In this document: positions 50,609-61,930 of the stretch, in pieces
How positions within the stretch are numbered: the stretch's first letter is position 1
How the letters are laid out: every line of letters begins with the position of its first letter
Source of the DNA: Dokdonella fugitiva
GTDB taxonomy: Bacteria; Pseudomonadota; Gammaproteobacteria; Xanthomonadales; Rhodanobacteraceae
Length of the DNA: 64,000 bases
NCBI RefSeq assembly: GCF_014138265.1
Contig: NZ_JACGXL010000003.1
Span: forward strand, 248,001-312,000
Direction of reading: 5' to 3'
Notes under the pieces: model-generated
Databases searched by the model: none
Told to the model about the DNA's origin: nothing
Seen by the model: only the letters and a program-made list of their open reading frames with translations
Position numbers and translations under genes: made by a program

Positions 50609-51886
50609 ATGGCGCTGATTGCCCTCGGACTCAACCACCTGACCGCGCCGGTCGCCCTGCGCGAACGCGTCGCCTTCCCGCCGGAAGCGACCGGGCCCGC
50701 CCTGGCCGAACTCGTCGCGGAACCCGGCGTGCGCGAAGCGGCGATCCTGTCCACCTGCAACCGCACCGAACTCTATTGCACGGTCGAGGCTGGCGCCGAG
50801 CACATTCCAGCCGGCTGGCTGCACCGCCACCGGGAATTGACCAGCGGTCGCGTCGACGAGTTCCTCTACCGCCACCATGACGCCGACGCCGTGCGCCACC
50901 TGTTCCGGGTCGCGACGGGGCTGGAGTCGATGGTGCTCGGCGAACCGCAGATCCTCGGCCAGGTCAAGGACGCTTACGCGTTCGCGCGCGACGCGCACAC
51001 GCTCAAGGCGCCGCTCGAGCGCCTGTTCCAGAACACCTTCGCGGTCGCCAAGCGCGTGCGTTCCGACACGCGCATCGGCGCGAACCCCGTCTCGGTCGCG
51101 TTCACCGCGGTGCGCCTCGCCGAGCGCGTGTTCGCCGACCTCGCCGAGGCGTGCGTGCTGCTGATCGGCGCGGGCGAGACGATCGAGCTCGCCGCACGCC
51201 ACCTGACCGAGGCGAGGGTGCGCCGACTGATCGTCGCCAACCGCACGCTCGACAACGCGCAGTCGCTCGCGACGCGCTTCGGCGGCTACGCGATCGCGCT
51301 GTCGGACATCGGCAAGCATCTCGCCGAGGCGGACGTCGTGATCGCCTCGACCGCGAGCCGCGAGCCGGTGCTGCTGCGCGAACAGGTCGCCGCCGCGATC
51401 GCCGCGCGCCGGCGCAAGCCGATGTTCCTCGTCGACATCGCCGTGCCGCGCGACATCGAGCCGAGCACGGCCGAGATCGAGGACGTGTACCTCTACACGA
51501 TCGACGACCTGCGCGAGATCATCGACGACAACCTGCGCTCGCGGCGCGAGGCCGCGCGCGAAGCGGAAGCGATGATCGAATTGTCGGTCGAGCACTTCAT
51601 GGGCTGGTGGCGCGCGCTCGACGTGCGCAACCCGGTCATCGACCTGCGCCGCGTCGCCGAAGCGAACCGCGACGAAACGCTGGCGAAGGCACAGGCGCTG
51701 CTCGCGCGCGGCAAGTCGCCCGAGGAAGCGCTCGCGTTCCTCGCCAACACGCTCACCAACAAGCTGTTGCACGCGCCGAGCGCGAACCTGCGCGCGGCCG
51801 CGCTGCGCGGCGACGACGAATTGCTGCGCGCCGCCGAACGCCTGTTCGACTCCGCCGCGGAAACGCAGGGCGAACGCGAGCGTTAG
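50609..51886 (+). CDS. hemA: Glutamyl-tRNA reductase
   Basis: Reduces glutamyl-tRNA to glutamate-1-semialdehyde with NADPH, the first step of tetrapyrrole synthesis by the C5 route. The 425 residues contain the catalytic cysteine 50 ([12 protein letters not shown]), [19 protein letters not shown], and the NADPH fold [18 protein letters not shown]-terminal dimerisation region present. It diverges from the lolB run and precedes prfA by 107 bp; no good ribosome site is visible before ATG 50609. Confidence 0.98.
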   Translation: MALIALGLNHLTAPVALRERVAFPPEATGPALAELVAEPGVREAAILSTCNRTELYCTVEAGAEHIPAGWLHRHRELTSGRVDEFLYRHHDADAVRHLFRVATGLESMVLGEPQILGQVKDAYAFARDAHTLKAPLERLFQNTFAVAKRVRSDTRIGANPVSVAFTAVRLAERVFADLAEACVLLIGAGETIELAARHLTEARVRRLIVANRTLDNAQSLATRFGGYAIALSDIGKHLAEADVVIASTASREPVLLREQVAAAIAARRRKPMFLVDIAVPRDIEPSTAEIEDVYLYTIDDLREIIDDNLRSRREAAREAEAMIELSVEHFMGWWRALDVRNPVIDLRRVAEANRDETLAKAQALLARGKSPEEALAFLANTLTNKLLHAPSANLRAAALRGDDELLRAAERLFDSAAETQGERER

Positions 51887-51993
51887 CGTCGCGCACGCAG
51901 CTCCGGCGCCGACGCGCCACCATCCAAACCCGCACGCACCGCCGCCCCCGCCGCGCGGCGCGCCGCCTCCCCCGAATCCGACCGACGCCTCGC

Positions 51994-53076
51994 ATGCAAG
52001 CCAGCATCCGCCGCAAACTTGAACAACTCGCCGAGCGCCACGAAGAACTCGAGCACCTGCTCGCGAGCGCGGAAGTCCTCGGCGACGCCCGGCGGCTGCG
52101 CGATGTTTCACGCGAACACGCCCAGCTCACGCCGCTCACCGAGGCACTGCGCGCGTACGACGAGAATGCGAGCGCGCTCGAATCGGCGCGGGCGATGTTG
52201 CGCGACCCGGATCTGAAGGATCTCGCCGACGAGGAGATCGAGCTGCTGCAAGCCGAACGCGAGCGCCTCGAGGGCGAACTCAACCGGCTGCTGATCCCGA
52301 AGGACCCGCGCGACGAAGGCAACCTGTTCCTCGAGATCCGCGCCGGCACCGGCGGCGACGAAGCGGCGATCTTCGCCGGCGACCTGCTGCGCATGTACCT
52401 GCGCTACGCCGAACGCCGCCGCTGGAACGTCGAGGTGCTGTCGGCGAGCGACGGCGAGCACGGCGGCTACAAGGAAGTCATCGCGCGCGTCGAAGGCCAC
52501 GGCGCGTATTCGCGCCTGAAGTACGAATCGGGCACGCACCGCGTGCAGCGCGTGCCGGAAACCGAATCGCAAGGGCGCATCCACACCTCGGCGGCGACCG
52601 TCGCGATCCTGCCCGAACTCGACGAAGTCGACGAGATCGAGCTCAAGGATGCCGACCTCAAGGTCGACACGTTCCGCGCCTCGGGCGCGGGCGGCCAGCA
52701 CGTCAACAAGACCGACTCGGCGATCCGCATCACCCACCTGCCGAGCGGCATCGTGGTCGAGTGCCAGGACGAGCGCAGCCAGCACAAGAACCGCGCACGC
52801 GCGCTGTCGCTGCTGAAGGCGCGCCTGCTCGACGATGCCCAGTCGAAGCAGGCCGCGGCGCAGGCCGAATCACGCCGCCTGCAGGTCGGCTCGGGCGACC
52901 GCAGCCAGCGCATCCGCACCTACAACTATCCGCAGGGGCGCGTGACCGACCACCGCGTGAACCTCACGCTGTACCGCCTGCCGGAGATCGTCGCGGGCGA
53001 CCTCGACGAGCTCGTCGACACGCTCACGCGCGAGGACCAGGCCGACCAGTTGCAGATGCTGACCGCCGCGGGTTGA
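51994..53076 (+). CDS. prfA: Peptide chain release factor 1
   Basis: Recognises UAA and UAG and hydrolyses peptidyl-tRNA. The ATG at 51994 gives [20 protein letters not shown] and 360 residues. The catalytic GGQ is at 233-235 ([20 protein letters not shown]). The codon-recognition tripeptide is PET at 188-190 where E. coli RF1 has PAT; the PxT pattern of RF1 is kept. A PrmC methylase gene is not adjacent. Confidence 0.98.
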   Translation: MQASIRRKLEQLAERHEELEHLLASAEVLGDARRLRDVSREHAQLTPLTEALRAYDENASALESARAMLRDPDLKDLADEEIELLQAERERLEGELNRLLIPKDPRDEGNLFLEIRAGTGGDEAAIFAGDLLRMYLRYAERRRWNVEVLSASDGEHGGYKEVIARVEGHGAYSRLKYESGTHRVQRVPETESQGRIHTSAATVAILPELDEVDEIELKDADLKVDTFRASGAGGQHVNKTDSAIRITHLPSGIVVECQDERSQHKNRARALSLLKARLLDDAQSKQAAAQAESRRLQVGSGDRSQRIRTYNYPQGRVTDHRVNLTLYRLPEIVAGDLDELVDTLTREDQADQLQMLTAAG

Positions 53077-53077
53077 G

Positions 53078-53791
53078 TCAGAGCACGCGACCTACCACGT
53101 CGCTGTCGAGCCGCGCGGCCGGGTTCAGCGCGACCGCGTCGCTCCCGGCGCCCTTCGCACCGGTTCGCGGATTCTTCCACTCGCAATCGACCGGGTCGGC
53201 GCCCACGAGCCGGAAGCAGACCGGAATCGCGACGTCGCCGGCGACGGGGTGGCCGCCGACGAGCTCCGGTGCGAACGCCCAGTGCTTCGCCGACGACAGC
53301 GCGGCCTGCACGAGCCCGGCGTCGACGCGGTTGTGCAGGTCGTACGGCTTCGCCTCGGTGACGGCTCCGCTCTCGTCGTAGTGCGCGATCACGAGGACGA
53401 GGCCCTGCTTGTGGTTGCGCGCCATCCAGTCCGGATACGCAACGGTCGGCCTGTTCGCGTAATCGGGACCCGTCGAGGCACCCAGCAGCCGGATTTCGAA
53501 CGAATCATTGACGAGGCGGACTTCGATCTGCGAGCGCAGGTGCGTCTTCGTCGGCGCCGGCTTGCCGTTGAGGGTCCCCGGCGTGAACCGCCAGCCACGT
53601 ATCGCCTTCTCCAGATGCGCGTGCAGCTTCGGGACGGTGGTGTCCTTCGTCGAGAGTGCGGTGACGTGACCGTCGACGTCGAGCCCGACGTCCCAGACGA
53701 CGTCGACGACGGCCGAGGTGCGCTCGGCCGCCTGCAACGGAACGACCGCGGACGCCAGCAGCGCGAGTCCGAGCTTCATCATGGTTCCCAT
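53078..53791 (-). CDS. Secreted TonB-C-like protein, paralog A
   Basis: 237 residues starting at ATG 53791 (GGGAGG 7 nt upstream) with a signal peptide (MMKLGLALLASAVVPLQAAE). Two regions resemble the TonB C-terminal fold: an N-terminal LEKAIRGWRFTPGTLNGKPAPT and a second segment VQAALSSAKHWAFAPELVGG, which has the energy-transducer-like pattern. Near the end are two cysteines (192 and 203) in P-V-C-F and D-C-E-W, then ARLDSDVVGRVL. No transmembrane anchor is seen, so it is probably periplasmic. It is a tandem paralog of the next gene. Function unknown. Confidence 0.75.
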   Translation of the reverse strand: MGTMMKLGLALLASAVVPLQAAERTSAVVDVVWDVGLDVDGHVTALSTKDTTVPKLHAHLEKAIRGWRFTPGTLNGKPAPTKTHLRSQIEVRLVNDSFEIRLLGASTGPDYANRPTVAYPDWMARNHKQGLVLVIAHYDESGAVTEAKPYDLHNRVDAGLVQAALSSAKHWAFAPELVGGHPVAGDVAIPVCFRLVGADPVDCEWKNPRTGAKGAGSDAVALNPAARLDSDVVGRVL

Positions 53792-53811
53792 CGGCATGCC
53801 TCCCGGCCGGC

Positions 53812-54549
53812 TCACAACGCGTGCCCGATCACGTCGCTGCGCAGCTTGGCCGCCGGTGCGAGCGCGAAGGCACCACCGTTGTCGATGCGCGCGCGACTGC
53901 CCGGCGGTGTCCAGGTGCAGTCGAAGTCCGGCGCACGCAGGCCCTGCGTCACCGTGAAGCAGATCGGGATCATGATGCTCGAGGCGACGCCGTGGCCGCC
54001 GACGCGTTCGGGTACGACGCCCCAGTGCTTCACCGCGTTCACGGTCGCACGTTCGAGCGACGGCAACGAATTGAGCCCTTGGTCCGCCTGCGGTTCGATC
54101 GCGACGATGCGGCCGTCGGCGTCGTAGTCGGCCTTCACCACGACGCGCGCGACCAGCCCGACGCGGAGCGCGTCGCGCGGAATGCGCGGCGGCACCGTCT
54201 TGCCGGGCTTGACGTCGATCGTGCCGCCGACGCGCGCGTCGTCGATGTGCGCGGCGTAGTTGCCGTCGTCGGCGACCGTGAAAGTGACGTCGAGCGTGAG
54301 CGTGGTCTCGGTCGGCGCGGCTTCGCCGCCGATGCGGCCCGGCTCGAACGTCCAGCCGCGGATCGCGTGCTCCAGTGGCGTGCGGATCGCCGGATCGAGT
54401 TGCTCGTCGCCGCGCAGGTCGGCCACGCGTCCGGCCGCGTCGAGCGACAGGCGCCACGAGCGCGTCAGATGCAACGGAGCTTCGGGCTTCGCGGCCGCGG
54501 CGACTTCGAAAGCACACGCGAACAGTACGACGGGAATCGATCGACGCAT
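53812..54549 (-). CDS. Secreted TonB-C-like protein, paralog B
   Basis: 245 residues starting at ATG 54549 (GGAGAGG 5 nt upstream) with a signal peptide (MRRSIPVVLFACAFEVAAAA). It shares the layout of its neighbour: LEHAIRGWTFEPGRIGGEAA, a second module LERATVNAVKHWGVVPERVG, cysteines at 197 and 211 in P-I-C-F and D-C-T-W, and the C-terminal AKLRSDVIGHAL. Only 20 bp separate the two genes. Their equal structure and low identity suggest an old tandem duplication. Function unknown. Confidence 0.75.
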   Translation of the reverse strand: MRRSIPVVLFACAFEVAAAAKPEAPLHLTRSWRLSLDAAGRVADLRGDEQLDPAIRTPLEHAIRGWTFEPGRIGGEAAPTETTLTLDVTFTVADDGNYAAHIDDARVGGTIDVKPGKTVPPRIPRDALRVGLVARVVVKADYDADGRIVAIEPQADQGLNSLPSLERATVNAVKHWGVVPERVGGHGVASSIMIPICFTVTQGLRAPDFDCTWTPPGSRARIDNGGAFALAPAAKLRSDVIGHAL

Positions 54550-54627
54550 CCGGGCCTCTCCTTGTGCACAATGCGTCCAACGTAACGCACGCATTGCCGG
54601 CGCGTCAAAGAGCCGGCGCAACCGGCC

Positions 54628-55773
54628 CTAGGCGAGCATCCGCTCGGCGATCGCCCGGTACAGCACCGGCAGGCGCTCGAGCTCGTCGAGCGCGACATGC
54701 TCGTCGATCTTGTGGATGCTCGCGTTGCAGACGCCGAGTTCCACCACCTCGGCGCCGAGCGGCGCGATGAAGCGGCCGTCCGAAGTGCCGCCGCCGGTGC
54801 TGAGCTCGGGTTCCATGCCGCACAGCTCGTCGATCGCCGCGAGCGCGGCGCGACGCAGCGGCCCGGTCGGCGTCGCGAATGGCTCGCCCGACAGCCACCA
54901 GTCGAGCGTGCTCGCGCCGTCGCCGAGTTCGATGCCGTGCCCGCGCAGGATCGCTTCGGTGCGTTCGCGCAGTCCGCTCGCGCTGCTCGCGGTGCCGAAG
55001 CGGAAGTTGAACACCGCGCGCAGTTCGCCCGGGATCACGTTGTCGGCCCCCGTGCCCGCGTTGAGGTTCGACAGCTGGAACGACGTCGGCGGAAACGCTT
55101 CGTTGCCTTCGTCCCAGCGTTCGCGCGCGAGCGCGGCGAGCGCGGGCGCGAACGCGTGGATCGGGTTGTCCGCCTTCTCGGGATAGGCGACGTGTCCTTG
55201 CACGCCGCGCACGGCGAGTCGCCCGGTCAGCGAGCCGCGGCGGCCGATGCGCACGAGGTCGCCGAGCCGCTGCTTCGACGACGGCTCTCCGACCACGCAG
55301 GCGTCGATGCGCTGGCCGCGATGGCGGAATTCGTCGGCGACGCGGCGCACGCCGTCGATCGACGCGCCCTCCTCGTCGGACGTCACGAGCAGCGCGATCG
55401 TGCCGGCATGGCCGGGATGCGCACGCGCGAAATCCTCGAGCGCGACCACCATCGCGGCGACGCCGGACTTCATGTCGGCCGCGCCGCGGCCGTACAGGCG
55501 ACCGTCCCGCACGACCGGTTCGAACGGCGGCGACGTCCAGTTCGCGGCCGGCCCGCTCGGCACGACGTCGGTATGGCCGAGGAAGACGAGCACCGGGGCG
55601 CCGTCGCCGTGCGTCGCCCACAGATTGTCGACGTCGCCGTAGCGCAGGTGCTCGACCGCGAAGCCCGCACGCGCGAGCCGCTCGCCGATCACGGCCTGGC
55701 AGCCCGCGTCCTCGGGCGTCACCGACGCGCGTCGGATCAGCTCGCAGGTGAGTTCGAACACCGGCGACCGCAT
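54628..55773 (-). CDS. dapE: Succinyl-diaminopimelate desuccinylase
   Basis: Zinc metallohydrolase of the lysine and diaminopimelate pathway. The ATG at 55773 is chosen because GGAGG lies 7 nt upstream; a GTG at 55779 overlaps the previous stop. The 381 residues include [40 protein letters not shown] and [11 protein letters not shown], the M20 metal and catalytic motifs. It follows dapD and an Spx-like gene in one operon. Confidence 0.97.
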   Translation of the reverse strand: MRSPVFELTCELIRRASVTPEDAGCQAVIGERLARAGFAVEHLRYGDVDNLWATHGDGAPVLVFLGHTDVVPSGPAANWTSPPFEPVVRDGRLYGRGAADMKSGVAAMVVALEDFARAHPGHAGTIALLVTSDEEGASIDGVRRVADEFRHRGQRIDACVVGEPSSKQRLGDLVRIGRRGSLTGRLAVRGVQGHVAYPEKADNPIHAFAPALAALARERWDEGNEAFPPTSFQLSNLNAGTGADNVIPGELRAVFNFRFGTASSASGLRERTEAILRGHGIELGDGASTLDWWLSGEPFATPTGPLRRAALAAIDELCGMEPELSTGGGTSDGRFIAPLGAEVVELGVCNASIHKIDEHVALDELERLPVLYRAIAERMLA

Positions 55774-55775
55774 CG

Positions 55776-56138
55776 TCACGCCTCCGCGAGGAACAGGCGC
55801 TTGAACAGCGCGTCGCTGAAACCCTGGTGCAAGCTACCGTCGTCCTTGACCACGAGCGGGCGGCGGATCAGCGCCGGGTACTCCTTGATCAACAAGGTCC
55901 ATTCGGCCGCGCTACCGGGTGCCTTGCGCGCATCGGGCAAGCTGCGCCAGGTCGTCGACGCGCGATTGACGAACTTCTCCCAGCCGCCGAGCGCGGGTGC
56001 CCATTCCTTCAGCGCGACCGCCGAGATCGGATGCGCGCGGTAATCGACGAATTCGTACGGGACCTTGAAGCGGTCGAGCCAGTTGCGGGCCTTCCTGCAG
56101 GTGTCGCACTTGTCGAGGCCATAGATGCGCGTGGTCAT
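55776..56138 (-). CDS. Spx/ArsC-family thioredoxin-fold protein (YffB-like)
   Basis: A 120-residue protein starting [20 protein letters not shown], with CxxC at 11 and 14, and an ArsC-like C-terminal [18 protein letters not shown]. This matches the YffB/ArsC-like family, which lies next to dapE in many gammaproteobacteria; arsenate reduction is not established for it. Its stop overlaps or abuts the dapE start and it begins 2 bp before the dapD stop, so the three genes are coupled. Confidence 0.92.
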   Translation of the reverse strand: MTTRIYGLDKCDTCRKARNWLDRFKVPYEFVDYRAHPISAVALKEWAPALGGWEKFVNRASTTWRSLPDARKAPGSAAEWTLLIKEYPALIRRPLVVKDDGSLHQGFSDALFKRLFLAEA

Positions 56139-56140
56139 GC

Positions 56141-56959
<819 letters not shown>

Positions 56960-57002
56960 GTTCCCTCTCGGATGGCTTCGCGTGACGGTGCTGACCGGCC
57001 GC

Positions 57003-59663
57003 TCACGGCGACTCGGCGCCGAGCCGTTCCAGCAGGCTTGCGCGCAAGCGGTGGCGCGTCGCCTCGGTCAGCACCGCGTCGTTCTCGTCGGTCAGGACGA
57101 AGAAGTCTTCCACACGCTCGCCGAATGTCGCAATGCGCGCGTCGTGCACGCGCACGCGCGACTCGCGCAGGGCCTGGGCGACCTCGGCGAGCAGGCCGGG
57201 CCGGTCGCTGCAGACGAGCGCGAGCTGGGTCGCGCCTTCGACGTCGCCGAACTCGATCTGCGGCGGGCGCTGGAAGTGGCGCAGGCGGCGCGGCAGGCTG
57301 CGGCGCGCCACGCGCGCGACGAGTTCGCGCGCCTCGAGCACGCGCCGCAGCGCGGCCTCGAGGTCGCCGGCGCGCTGCAACGAGAGCGCGCTGCCGCCGT
57401 GTGCGTCGAGCAGCTCGAAGGTGTCGAACACGCGGCCTTCGGCACCGACGAGCAGGCGCGCGTCGACGACGCCGAGGCCCTGGCGGTCGAGCGTCGCGGC
57501 GATCGCGGCGAACAACCCGTCGCGATCCGGGGCGCAGACGAACAGCTCGCTGCCGCCGCGCGACGACTGCGGATTGACAGCGACCACGATGCCGCCCGGC
57601 CCGGCCGTCGCGATCGCGCGCGCCTGGCGCGCGAGCTGCGCGGGCCGGTGGCGCAGGAAGCTCGACTGCGGGAACGCGTCGAGCCAGCGCTCCGCCTGCA
57701 TGGCATCGACGCCGCCCTCGACGAGCAGTTCGCGCGTGCGCGCGCGGCAGTCGACGGCGCGCTCGTCGGCGTGCAGCGGACGCCCGAGGTCGGCGCGCAG
57801 CACGTAGCGCGCGGCCATGTGCAGGTCGGCGAGCAGGCGTGCCTTCCATTCGTTCCACAGTTTCGGGTTCGTCCCCGCGATGTCGGCGATCGTGAGCAGG
57901 TAGAGGTGGTCGAGGCGTTCGCGATCGCCGACCTGAACCGCGAACCGGTGCACGACGTCGGGGTCGGTGATGTCCTGCCGCTGCGCGGTCACGCTCATGA
58001 GCAGGTGCCAGCGCACGAGCCAGGCGACGAGGTCGATGTCGGGTTCGGGCAGGTCCATCCGCGCGCAGAACGCGCGCGCTTCCTCTTCGCCGAGTTCGGA
58101 GTGGTCGCCCCCGCGACCCTTCGCGATGTCGTGGAACAGGGCCGCGAGCAGCAGCAGCTCCGGTTTGTCGAGCGCGGCGAACACTTCCGCGGCGAGCGGC
58201 ATCGACGCGGCCGCGTCGGCGTCGGCGTAGCGCGCGACGTTGCGCAGCACGCGCAGCGTGTGCTCGTCGACCGTGTAGACGTGGAACAGGTCGTACTGCA
58301 TGCGGCCGACCACGCGGCGGAACGCGGGCAGGATCGCCGCGAGCACGCCGTGCCGGTTCATGCGCGCGAGCGCCTCTACCGCGGGCGCGCCGCGCCGGAG
58401 CAGCGCGAGGAACGCGCCGAGCACGTGCGCGTCGGCGGCGAAGCCGTCGCCGTAGTGGGCGAGCGCCTGCTGCAGGCGGCGCATCGTCTCCGCCGACAAC
58501 CCGCGCAGCTCCGGGTGGTCGAGCGGCACGACGAACACGTCGACCATCGCGCGCGGTCGGCGCAGGAACAGGTCCGGCTCGCGCAACTCGACGCGGGCGC
58601 CGAGCGCGACGAAGTCCCGATCGAGCTCGCGCGGCGATCCCGTGGCCGGCTCGAGCAGTTCCGTGCAACGCTCGAGGAACTGCACGCCGAGCCGCTCGGC
58701 GATCGTCGCGGCTCGGTAGTACGCCTGCATGAACTGCTCGACCGCGAGGTTCGTCGCGTGCTCGTCCTCGTAACCGAACTCGCCGGCGAGGCGGCGCTGG
58801 TAGTCGAACAGCAGGCGCTCCTCCGGCCTTCCCGCAGCGAGATGCAGCGCATAGCGGTAGCGCCACAGCGTCGCCTCGGCGCGTTCGAGCGCGGTGCATT
58901 CGGTGCGATCGAGCAGGCCGCGCTCGACCATCGCGTGGAAGTCGCCCGCGTCGGCGACGCGTCGCCCGAGCCAGCGCATGAGGTCGAGCGTGCGCAGGCC
59001 GCCCGGGCCGTCCTTGAGGTTCGGCTCGAGGTTGTAGGTGGTGTCGTTGTAGCGCGCGTGGCGCGCGCTTTGCTCGGCGCGCTTGGCGGCGATGAACGCC
59101 GGCGCCGGCCACAGCGCGGGATCGGCGACGAGGGCGGCGAGCGCGTCGGCGAGATAGCGTTCACCGGCGAGCAGGCGCGCATCCATGAGGGCGGTATAGA
59201 CGCTGACGTCATCGGCCGCGAGGGAGCGGCAATCGGTGAGCGTGCGCACCGCATGGCCGGGCTTGAGGCCGATGTCCCACAGGCAGGCGAAGAACGCCTC
59301 GAGCGCACGCGCCTGGCGCGCGAGCGCGTCCGGCTCGCCGAGCGCCAGCAGGTCGACGTCGGACTGGGGAAACAGGAGGCCGCGCCCGAAGCCACCGACC
59401 GCGACCAACACGCATTCGCCCGCTTCGCCGACGCACGAACGCCACGCGTGCACGACGACGGCGCCGACCGCGCGCGCGCGCAGGTGCACGAGCGTGGCGA
59501 CATCGGCACCCGCATGGTACGCGTGGGCGAGCGCGCGCTCGTTGTCGCCGAGGATCTGGCGCAGCGCGAGGCGCGCCTCGGGCGACACGCCGCTGCGCGG
59601 CAGCGCGGCGGGAAGTCGCGGCAGGTCGGGCAGGCGCGCGTCGATGGCCTCGCGCGCGTTCAT
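57003..59663 (-). CDS. glnD: PII uridylyltransferase / uridylyl-removing enzyme
   Basis: Senses glutamine and modifies PII proteins. The 886 residues have a nucleotidyltransferase domain with [18 protein letters not shown] (Asp 102 and 104 as metal ligands), an HD hydrolase domain ([20 protein letters not shown]), and two C-terminal ACT domains ([20 protein letters not shown] and [20 protein letters not shown]). It begins 4 bp after map ends. The map-glnD-dapD order is shared with other gammaproteobacteria. Confidence 0.98.
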   Translation of the reverse strand: MNAREAIDARLPDLPRLPAALPRSGVSPEARLALRQILGDNERALAHAYHAGADVATLVHLRARAVGAVVVHAWRSCVGEAGECVLVAVGGFGRGLLFPQSDVDLLALGEPDALARQARALEAFFACLWDIGLKPGHAVRTLTDCRSLAADDVSVYTALMDARLLAGERYLADALAALVADPALWPAPAFIAAKRAEQSARHARYNDTTYNLEPNLKDGPGGLRTLDLMRWLGRRVADAGDFHAMVERGLLDRTECTALERAEATLWRYRYALHLAAGRPEERLLFDYQRRLAGEFGYEDEHATNLAVEQFMQAYYRAATIAERLGVQFLERCTELLEPATGSPRELDRDFVALGARVELREPDLFLRRPRAMVDVFVVPLDHPELRGLSAETMRRLQQALAHYGDGFAADAHVLGAFLALLRRGAPAVEALARMNRHGVLAAILPAFRRVVGRMQYDLFHVYTVDEHTLRVLRNVARYADADAAASMPLAAEVFAALDKPELLLLAALFHDIAKGRGGDHSELGEEEARAFCARMDLPEPDIDLVAWLVRWHLLMSVTAQRQDITDPDVVHRFAVQVGDRERLDHLYLLTIADIAGTNPKLWNEWKARLLADLHMAARYVLRADLGRPLHADERAVDCRARTRELLVEGGVDAMQAERWLDAFPQSSFLRHRPAQLARQARAIATAGPGGIVVAVNPQSSRGGSELFVCAPDRDGLFAAIAATLDRQGLGVVDARLLVGAEGRVFDTFELLDAHGGSALSLQRAGDLEAALRRVLEARELVARVARRSLPRRLRHFQRPPQIEFGDVEGATQLALVCSDRPGLLAEVAQALRESRVRVHDARIATFGERVEDFFVLTDENDAVLTEATRHRLRASLLERLGAESP

Positions 59664-59667
59664 CGCG

Positions 59668-60447
59668 CTAGGCGGCGCTCGGCCAGGCGGTGAGGATCTC
59701 GTAGCCGTCGTCGGTGACCGCGACGGTGTGTTCCCACTGCGCCGACAGCGAATGATCCTTGGTGACGACGGTCCAGCCGTCGGGCAGCAGGCGCGTGTGC
59801 GGCTTGCCCGCGTTGATCATCGGCTCGACCGTGAAGGTCATGCCCTTCTGCAGCTTGAGGCCCGCACCCGGCTGGCCGTAGTGCAGCACCTGCGGATCCT
59901 CGTGGTAGATCTGCCCGATCCCGTGCCCGCAATACTCGCGCACGACCGAAAAGCCCTGCGCCTCGGCGTGCTTCTGGATCGCGTGGCCGATGTCGCCGAG
60001 GGTCGCGCCGGGGCGCACCTGCGCGATGCCGCGCAGCATCGCCTCGAGCGTCGTGTCGACCAGGCGCTTGGCGAGGACCGACGGCGTGCCCGCGAAATAC
60101 ATGCGGCTGGTGTCGCCGTGCCAGCCGTCCTTGATCACGGTCACGTCGATGTTGACGATGTCGCCGTCCTTGAGCGCCTTGCCCGGATGCGGGATGCCGT
60201 GGCAGATCACGTGGTTGACCGACGTGCAGAGCGTCTTCGGGAAGCCCTTGTAGCCAACGTTGGCCGGCACCGCCTGCTGCACGTCCACGATGTAGTCGTA
60301 GGCGAGCCGGTCGAGCTCGTCGGTCGTGACGCCGGGTTTCACGTGGGGCACGAGCATCTCCAGCACCTCGGCGGCCAGGCGGCCGGCGACGCGCATCTTC
60401 TCGATCTGCTCGGGGGTCTTGACGGTAACAGCCATCGGCATTGCCAT
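59668..60447 (-). CDS. map: Methionine aminopeptidase, type I
   Basis: Removes the N-terminal methionine from nascent proteins, with two metal ions. The 259 residues include CTSVNHVICHGIPHPG, the metal ligands in NIDVTVIKDGWHGDTSRMYF, EYCGHGIGQIYHEDP, FTVEPMINAG and AQWEHTVAVTDDG. ATG 60447 or 60435 could start it; neither has a strong ribosome site. It heads the map-glnD-dapD-dapE run and diverges from rpsB. Confidence 0.98.
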   Translation of the reverse strand: MAMPMAVTVKTPEQIEKMRVAGRLAAEVLEMLVPHVKPGVTTDELDRLAYDYIVDVQQAVPANVGYKGFPKTLCTSVNHVICHGIPHPGKALKDGDIVNIDVTVIKDGWHGDTSRMYFAGTPSVLAKRLVDTTLEAMLRGIAQVRPGATLGDIGHAIQKHAEAQGFSVVREYCGHGIGQIYHEDPQVLHYGQPGAGLKLQKGMTFTVEPMINAGKPHTRLLPDGWTVVTKDHSLSAQWEHTVAVTDDGYEILTAWPSAA

Positions 60448-60826
60448 GAATCGGGGATCAGGATCAGTGTAGCGGAGGTGAGGGCCGGGTCGCTCGGCCG
60501 CAAGCCCCGCAGCACGCCGACGCCCGCTGCACAGGCGCGATCGATCGTCGAGTGCGCGCTCGACGACGGCAACGGCAGCGCGGGCCGGCGCGACGCACGC
60601 TTCGCGCCCGGCATCGCGGCGCTTGCACGCAACCCGCTGTCCCCGCTAGAATTCCGCGGTTCCCTTCCGTGGGAACAATCCACACACGTCTCGATACCGT
60701 TGTCGGGGTGCCTGCGCCGGACGCTACGCCGTCCCCGCGGGTCGCCAACGTTGGAGGCGTGGAGGTCACAACCCCGGGCCCGTGCCGCGCAAAGATCGCG
60801 GCCTCGCCCCTTTTTGGAGTTTCACC
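60448..60826 (+). promoter_or_regulatory. map-rpsB divergent region with rpsB promoter and leader
   Basis: A 379-bp gene-free region. On the + strand TTGCAC (60623-60628), 18 bp and TAGAAT (60647-60652) form a plausible rpsB promoter with a start near 60659 and a leader of about 168 nt. The leader is GC-rich with repeated GGCGTGGAGG-like motifs. In E. coli, S2 represses rpsB-tsf through its leader; similar control is possible but unproven. Confidence 0.55.
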
Positions 60827-61714
60827 ATGCCTCAAGTCACGATGCGCCAGATGCTCGAAGCTGGCGTGCATTTCGGCCACCAGACCCGTTACTGGAACCC
60901 GCGCATGGCGCCGTACATCTTCGGCGCGCGCGGCAAGATCCACATCATCAACCTCGAGAAGACGCTGCCGCTGTTCGGCGACGCGATGAACTTCATCTCG
61001 GCGATCGCGCAGAAGCGCGGCACGATCCTGTTCGTCGGCACCAAGCGCTCGGCGCGCGAAGCGGTGAAGGAAGAAGCGGCGCGCTGCGGCATGCCGTACA
61101 TCTCGCAGCGCTGGCTCGGCGGCATGCTGACCAACTTCCGCACGGTCAAGCAGTCGGTCTCGCGCCTGAAGGAACTCGAGACGATGGCGACCGACGGCAG
61201 CTACGAGCGCCTGGTCAAGCATGAAGTGCTCGGTCTGGTGCGCGAGCGCGAGAAGCTCGAGAAGTCGCTCGGCGGCATCAAGGACATGAACCGCCTGCCG
61301 GACGCGCTGTTCGTGATCGACATCGGCCACGAAGATATCGCGATCAAGGAAGCCAAGAAGCTCGGCATCCCGGTCATCGCGGTGGTCGACACCAACTACG
61401 ATCCGGCGCTCGTGGACTACGCGATCCCGGGCAACGACGACGCGATCCGCGCCGTGCAGCTGTACGCCAGCGCCGCGGCCGACGCCGTGCTCGAAGGCAA
61501 GGCCGCCGCTCCGGCGATCGTCGCCAGCGAGAAGGACGACTTCGTCGAACTCGACGCCGAGGGCAACCCGGTCGGCAAGAAGGAAGCGCGCGAGCGTGAC
61601 GACCGTCGTCGTCCGTCGGGCCCGCGCAAGCCGGGCGGCGACAAGCGTCCGCCGGCCGGCCGTCGCGGCGCCCCGCCGCGCGGTGGCAAGGGCGACGCCC
61701 CGACCGCCGAGTAA
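60827..61714 (+). CDS. rpsB: 30S ribosomal protein S2 (uS2) with RG-rich tail
   Basis: 30S protein that recruits S1. The ATG at 60827 (GGAG 7 nt upstream) gives [20 protein letters not shown] and 295 residues. The core runs to about residue 250 ([20 protein letters not shown]). The rest is a charged, disordered-looking tail rich in R, P and G ([20 protein letters not shown] and [12 protein letters not shown]). E. coli S2 has 241 residues, so the extension is about 45-50. First gene of rpsB-tsf. Confidence 0.98.
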   Translation: MPQVTMRQMLEAGVHFGHQTRYWNPRMAPYIFGARGKIHIINLEKTLPLFGDAMNFISAIAQKRGTILFVGTKRSAREAVKEEAARCGMPYISQRWLGGMLTNFRTVKQSVSRLKELETMATDGSYERLVKHEVLGLVREREKLEKSLGGIKDMNRLPDALFVIDIGHEDIAIKEAKKLGIPVIAVVDTNYDPALVDYAIPGNDDAIRAVQLYASAAADAVLEGKAAAPAIVASEKDDFVELDAEGNPVGKKEARERDDRRRPSGPRKPGGDKRPPAGRRGAPPRGGKGDAPTAE

Positions 61715-61930
61715 GTAAGCGTCATGTCCGGGCCGCATGATCGCGGCCCGGCATCGGATCGCCGTCGCGACACGCCCCGCTCGGGCGCGCGGCGGCGTCC
61801 GGGTCCCGTCGAGATCGGGCCCGCGCGAGCGGGCATCCACTGATCGGCCGCGTGCGCCCGCGCGCGGCGATCGCCCAGTTTCAACGGGCGGCGCCATCCG
61901 CGCGCCGCCGCAGCAGCCATCGAGGACACC
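61715..61930 (+). other. rpsB-tsf spacer with strong hairpin
   Basis: A 216-bp gap with a perfect 9-bp stem CCGGGCCGC and a 6-nt loop (61728-61751), 14 bp past the rpsB stop. It has no U-tract, so partial termination or mRNA processing between rpsB and tsf is the likeliest role. Nothing else was seen. Confidence 0.45.

Noticed and set aside
51994-53076. PET instead of PAT in RF1 as a possible change of stop-codon recognition
   Set aside because: The RF1 class pattern PxT is kept and the middle position varies among bacteria, so altered specificity is not supported.
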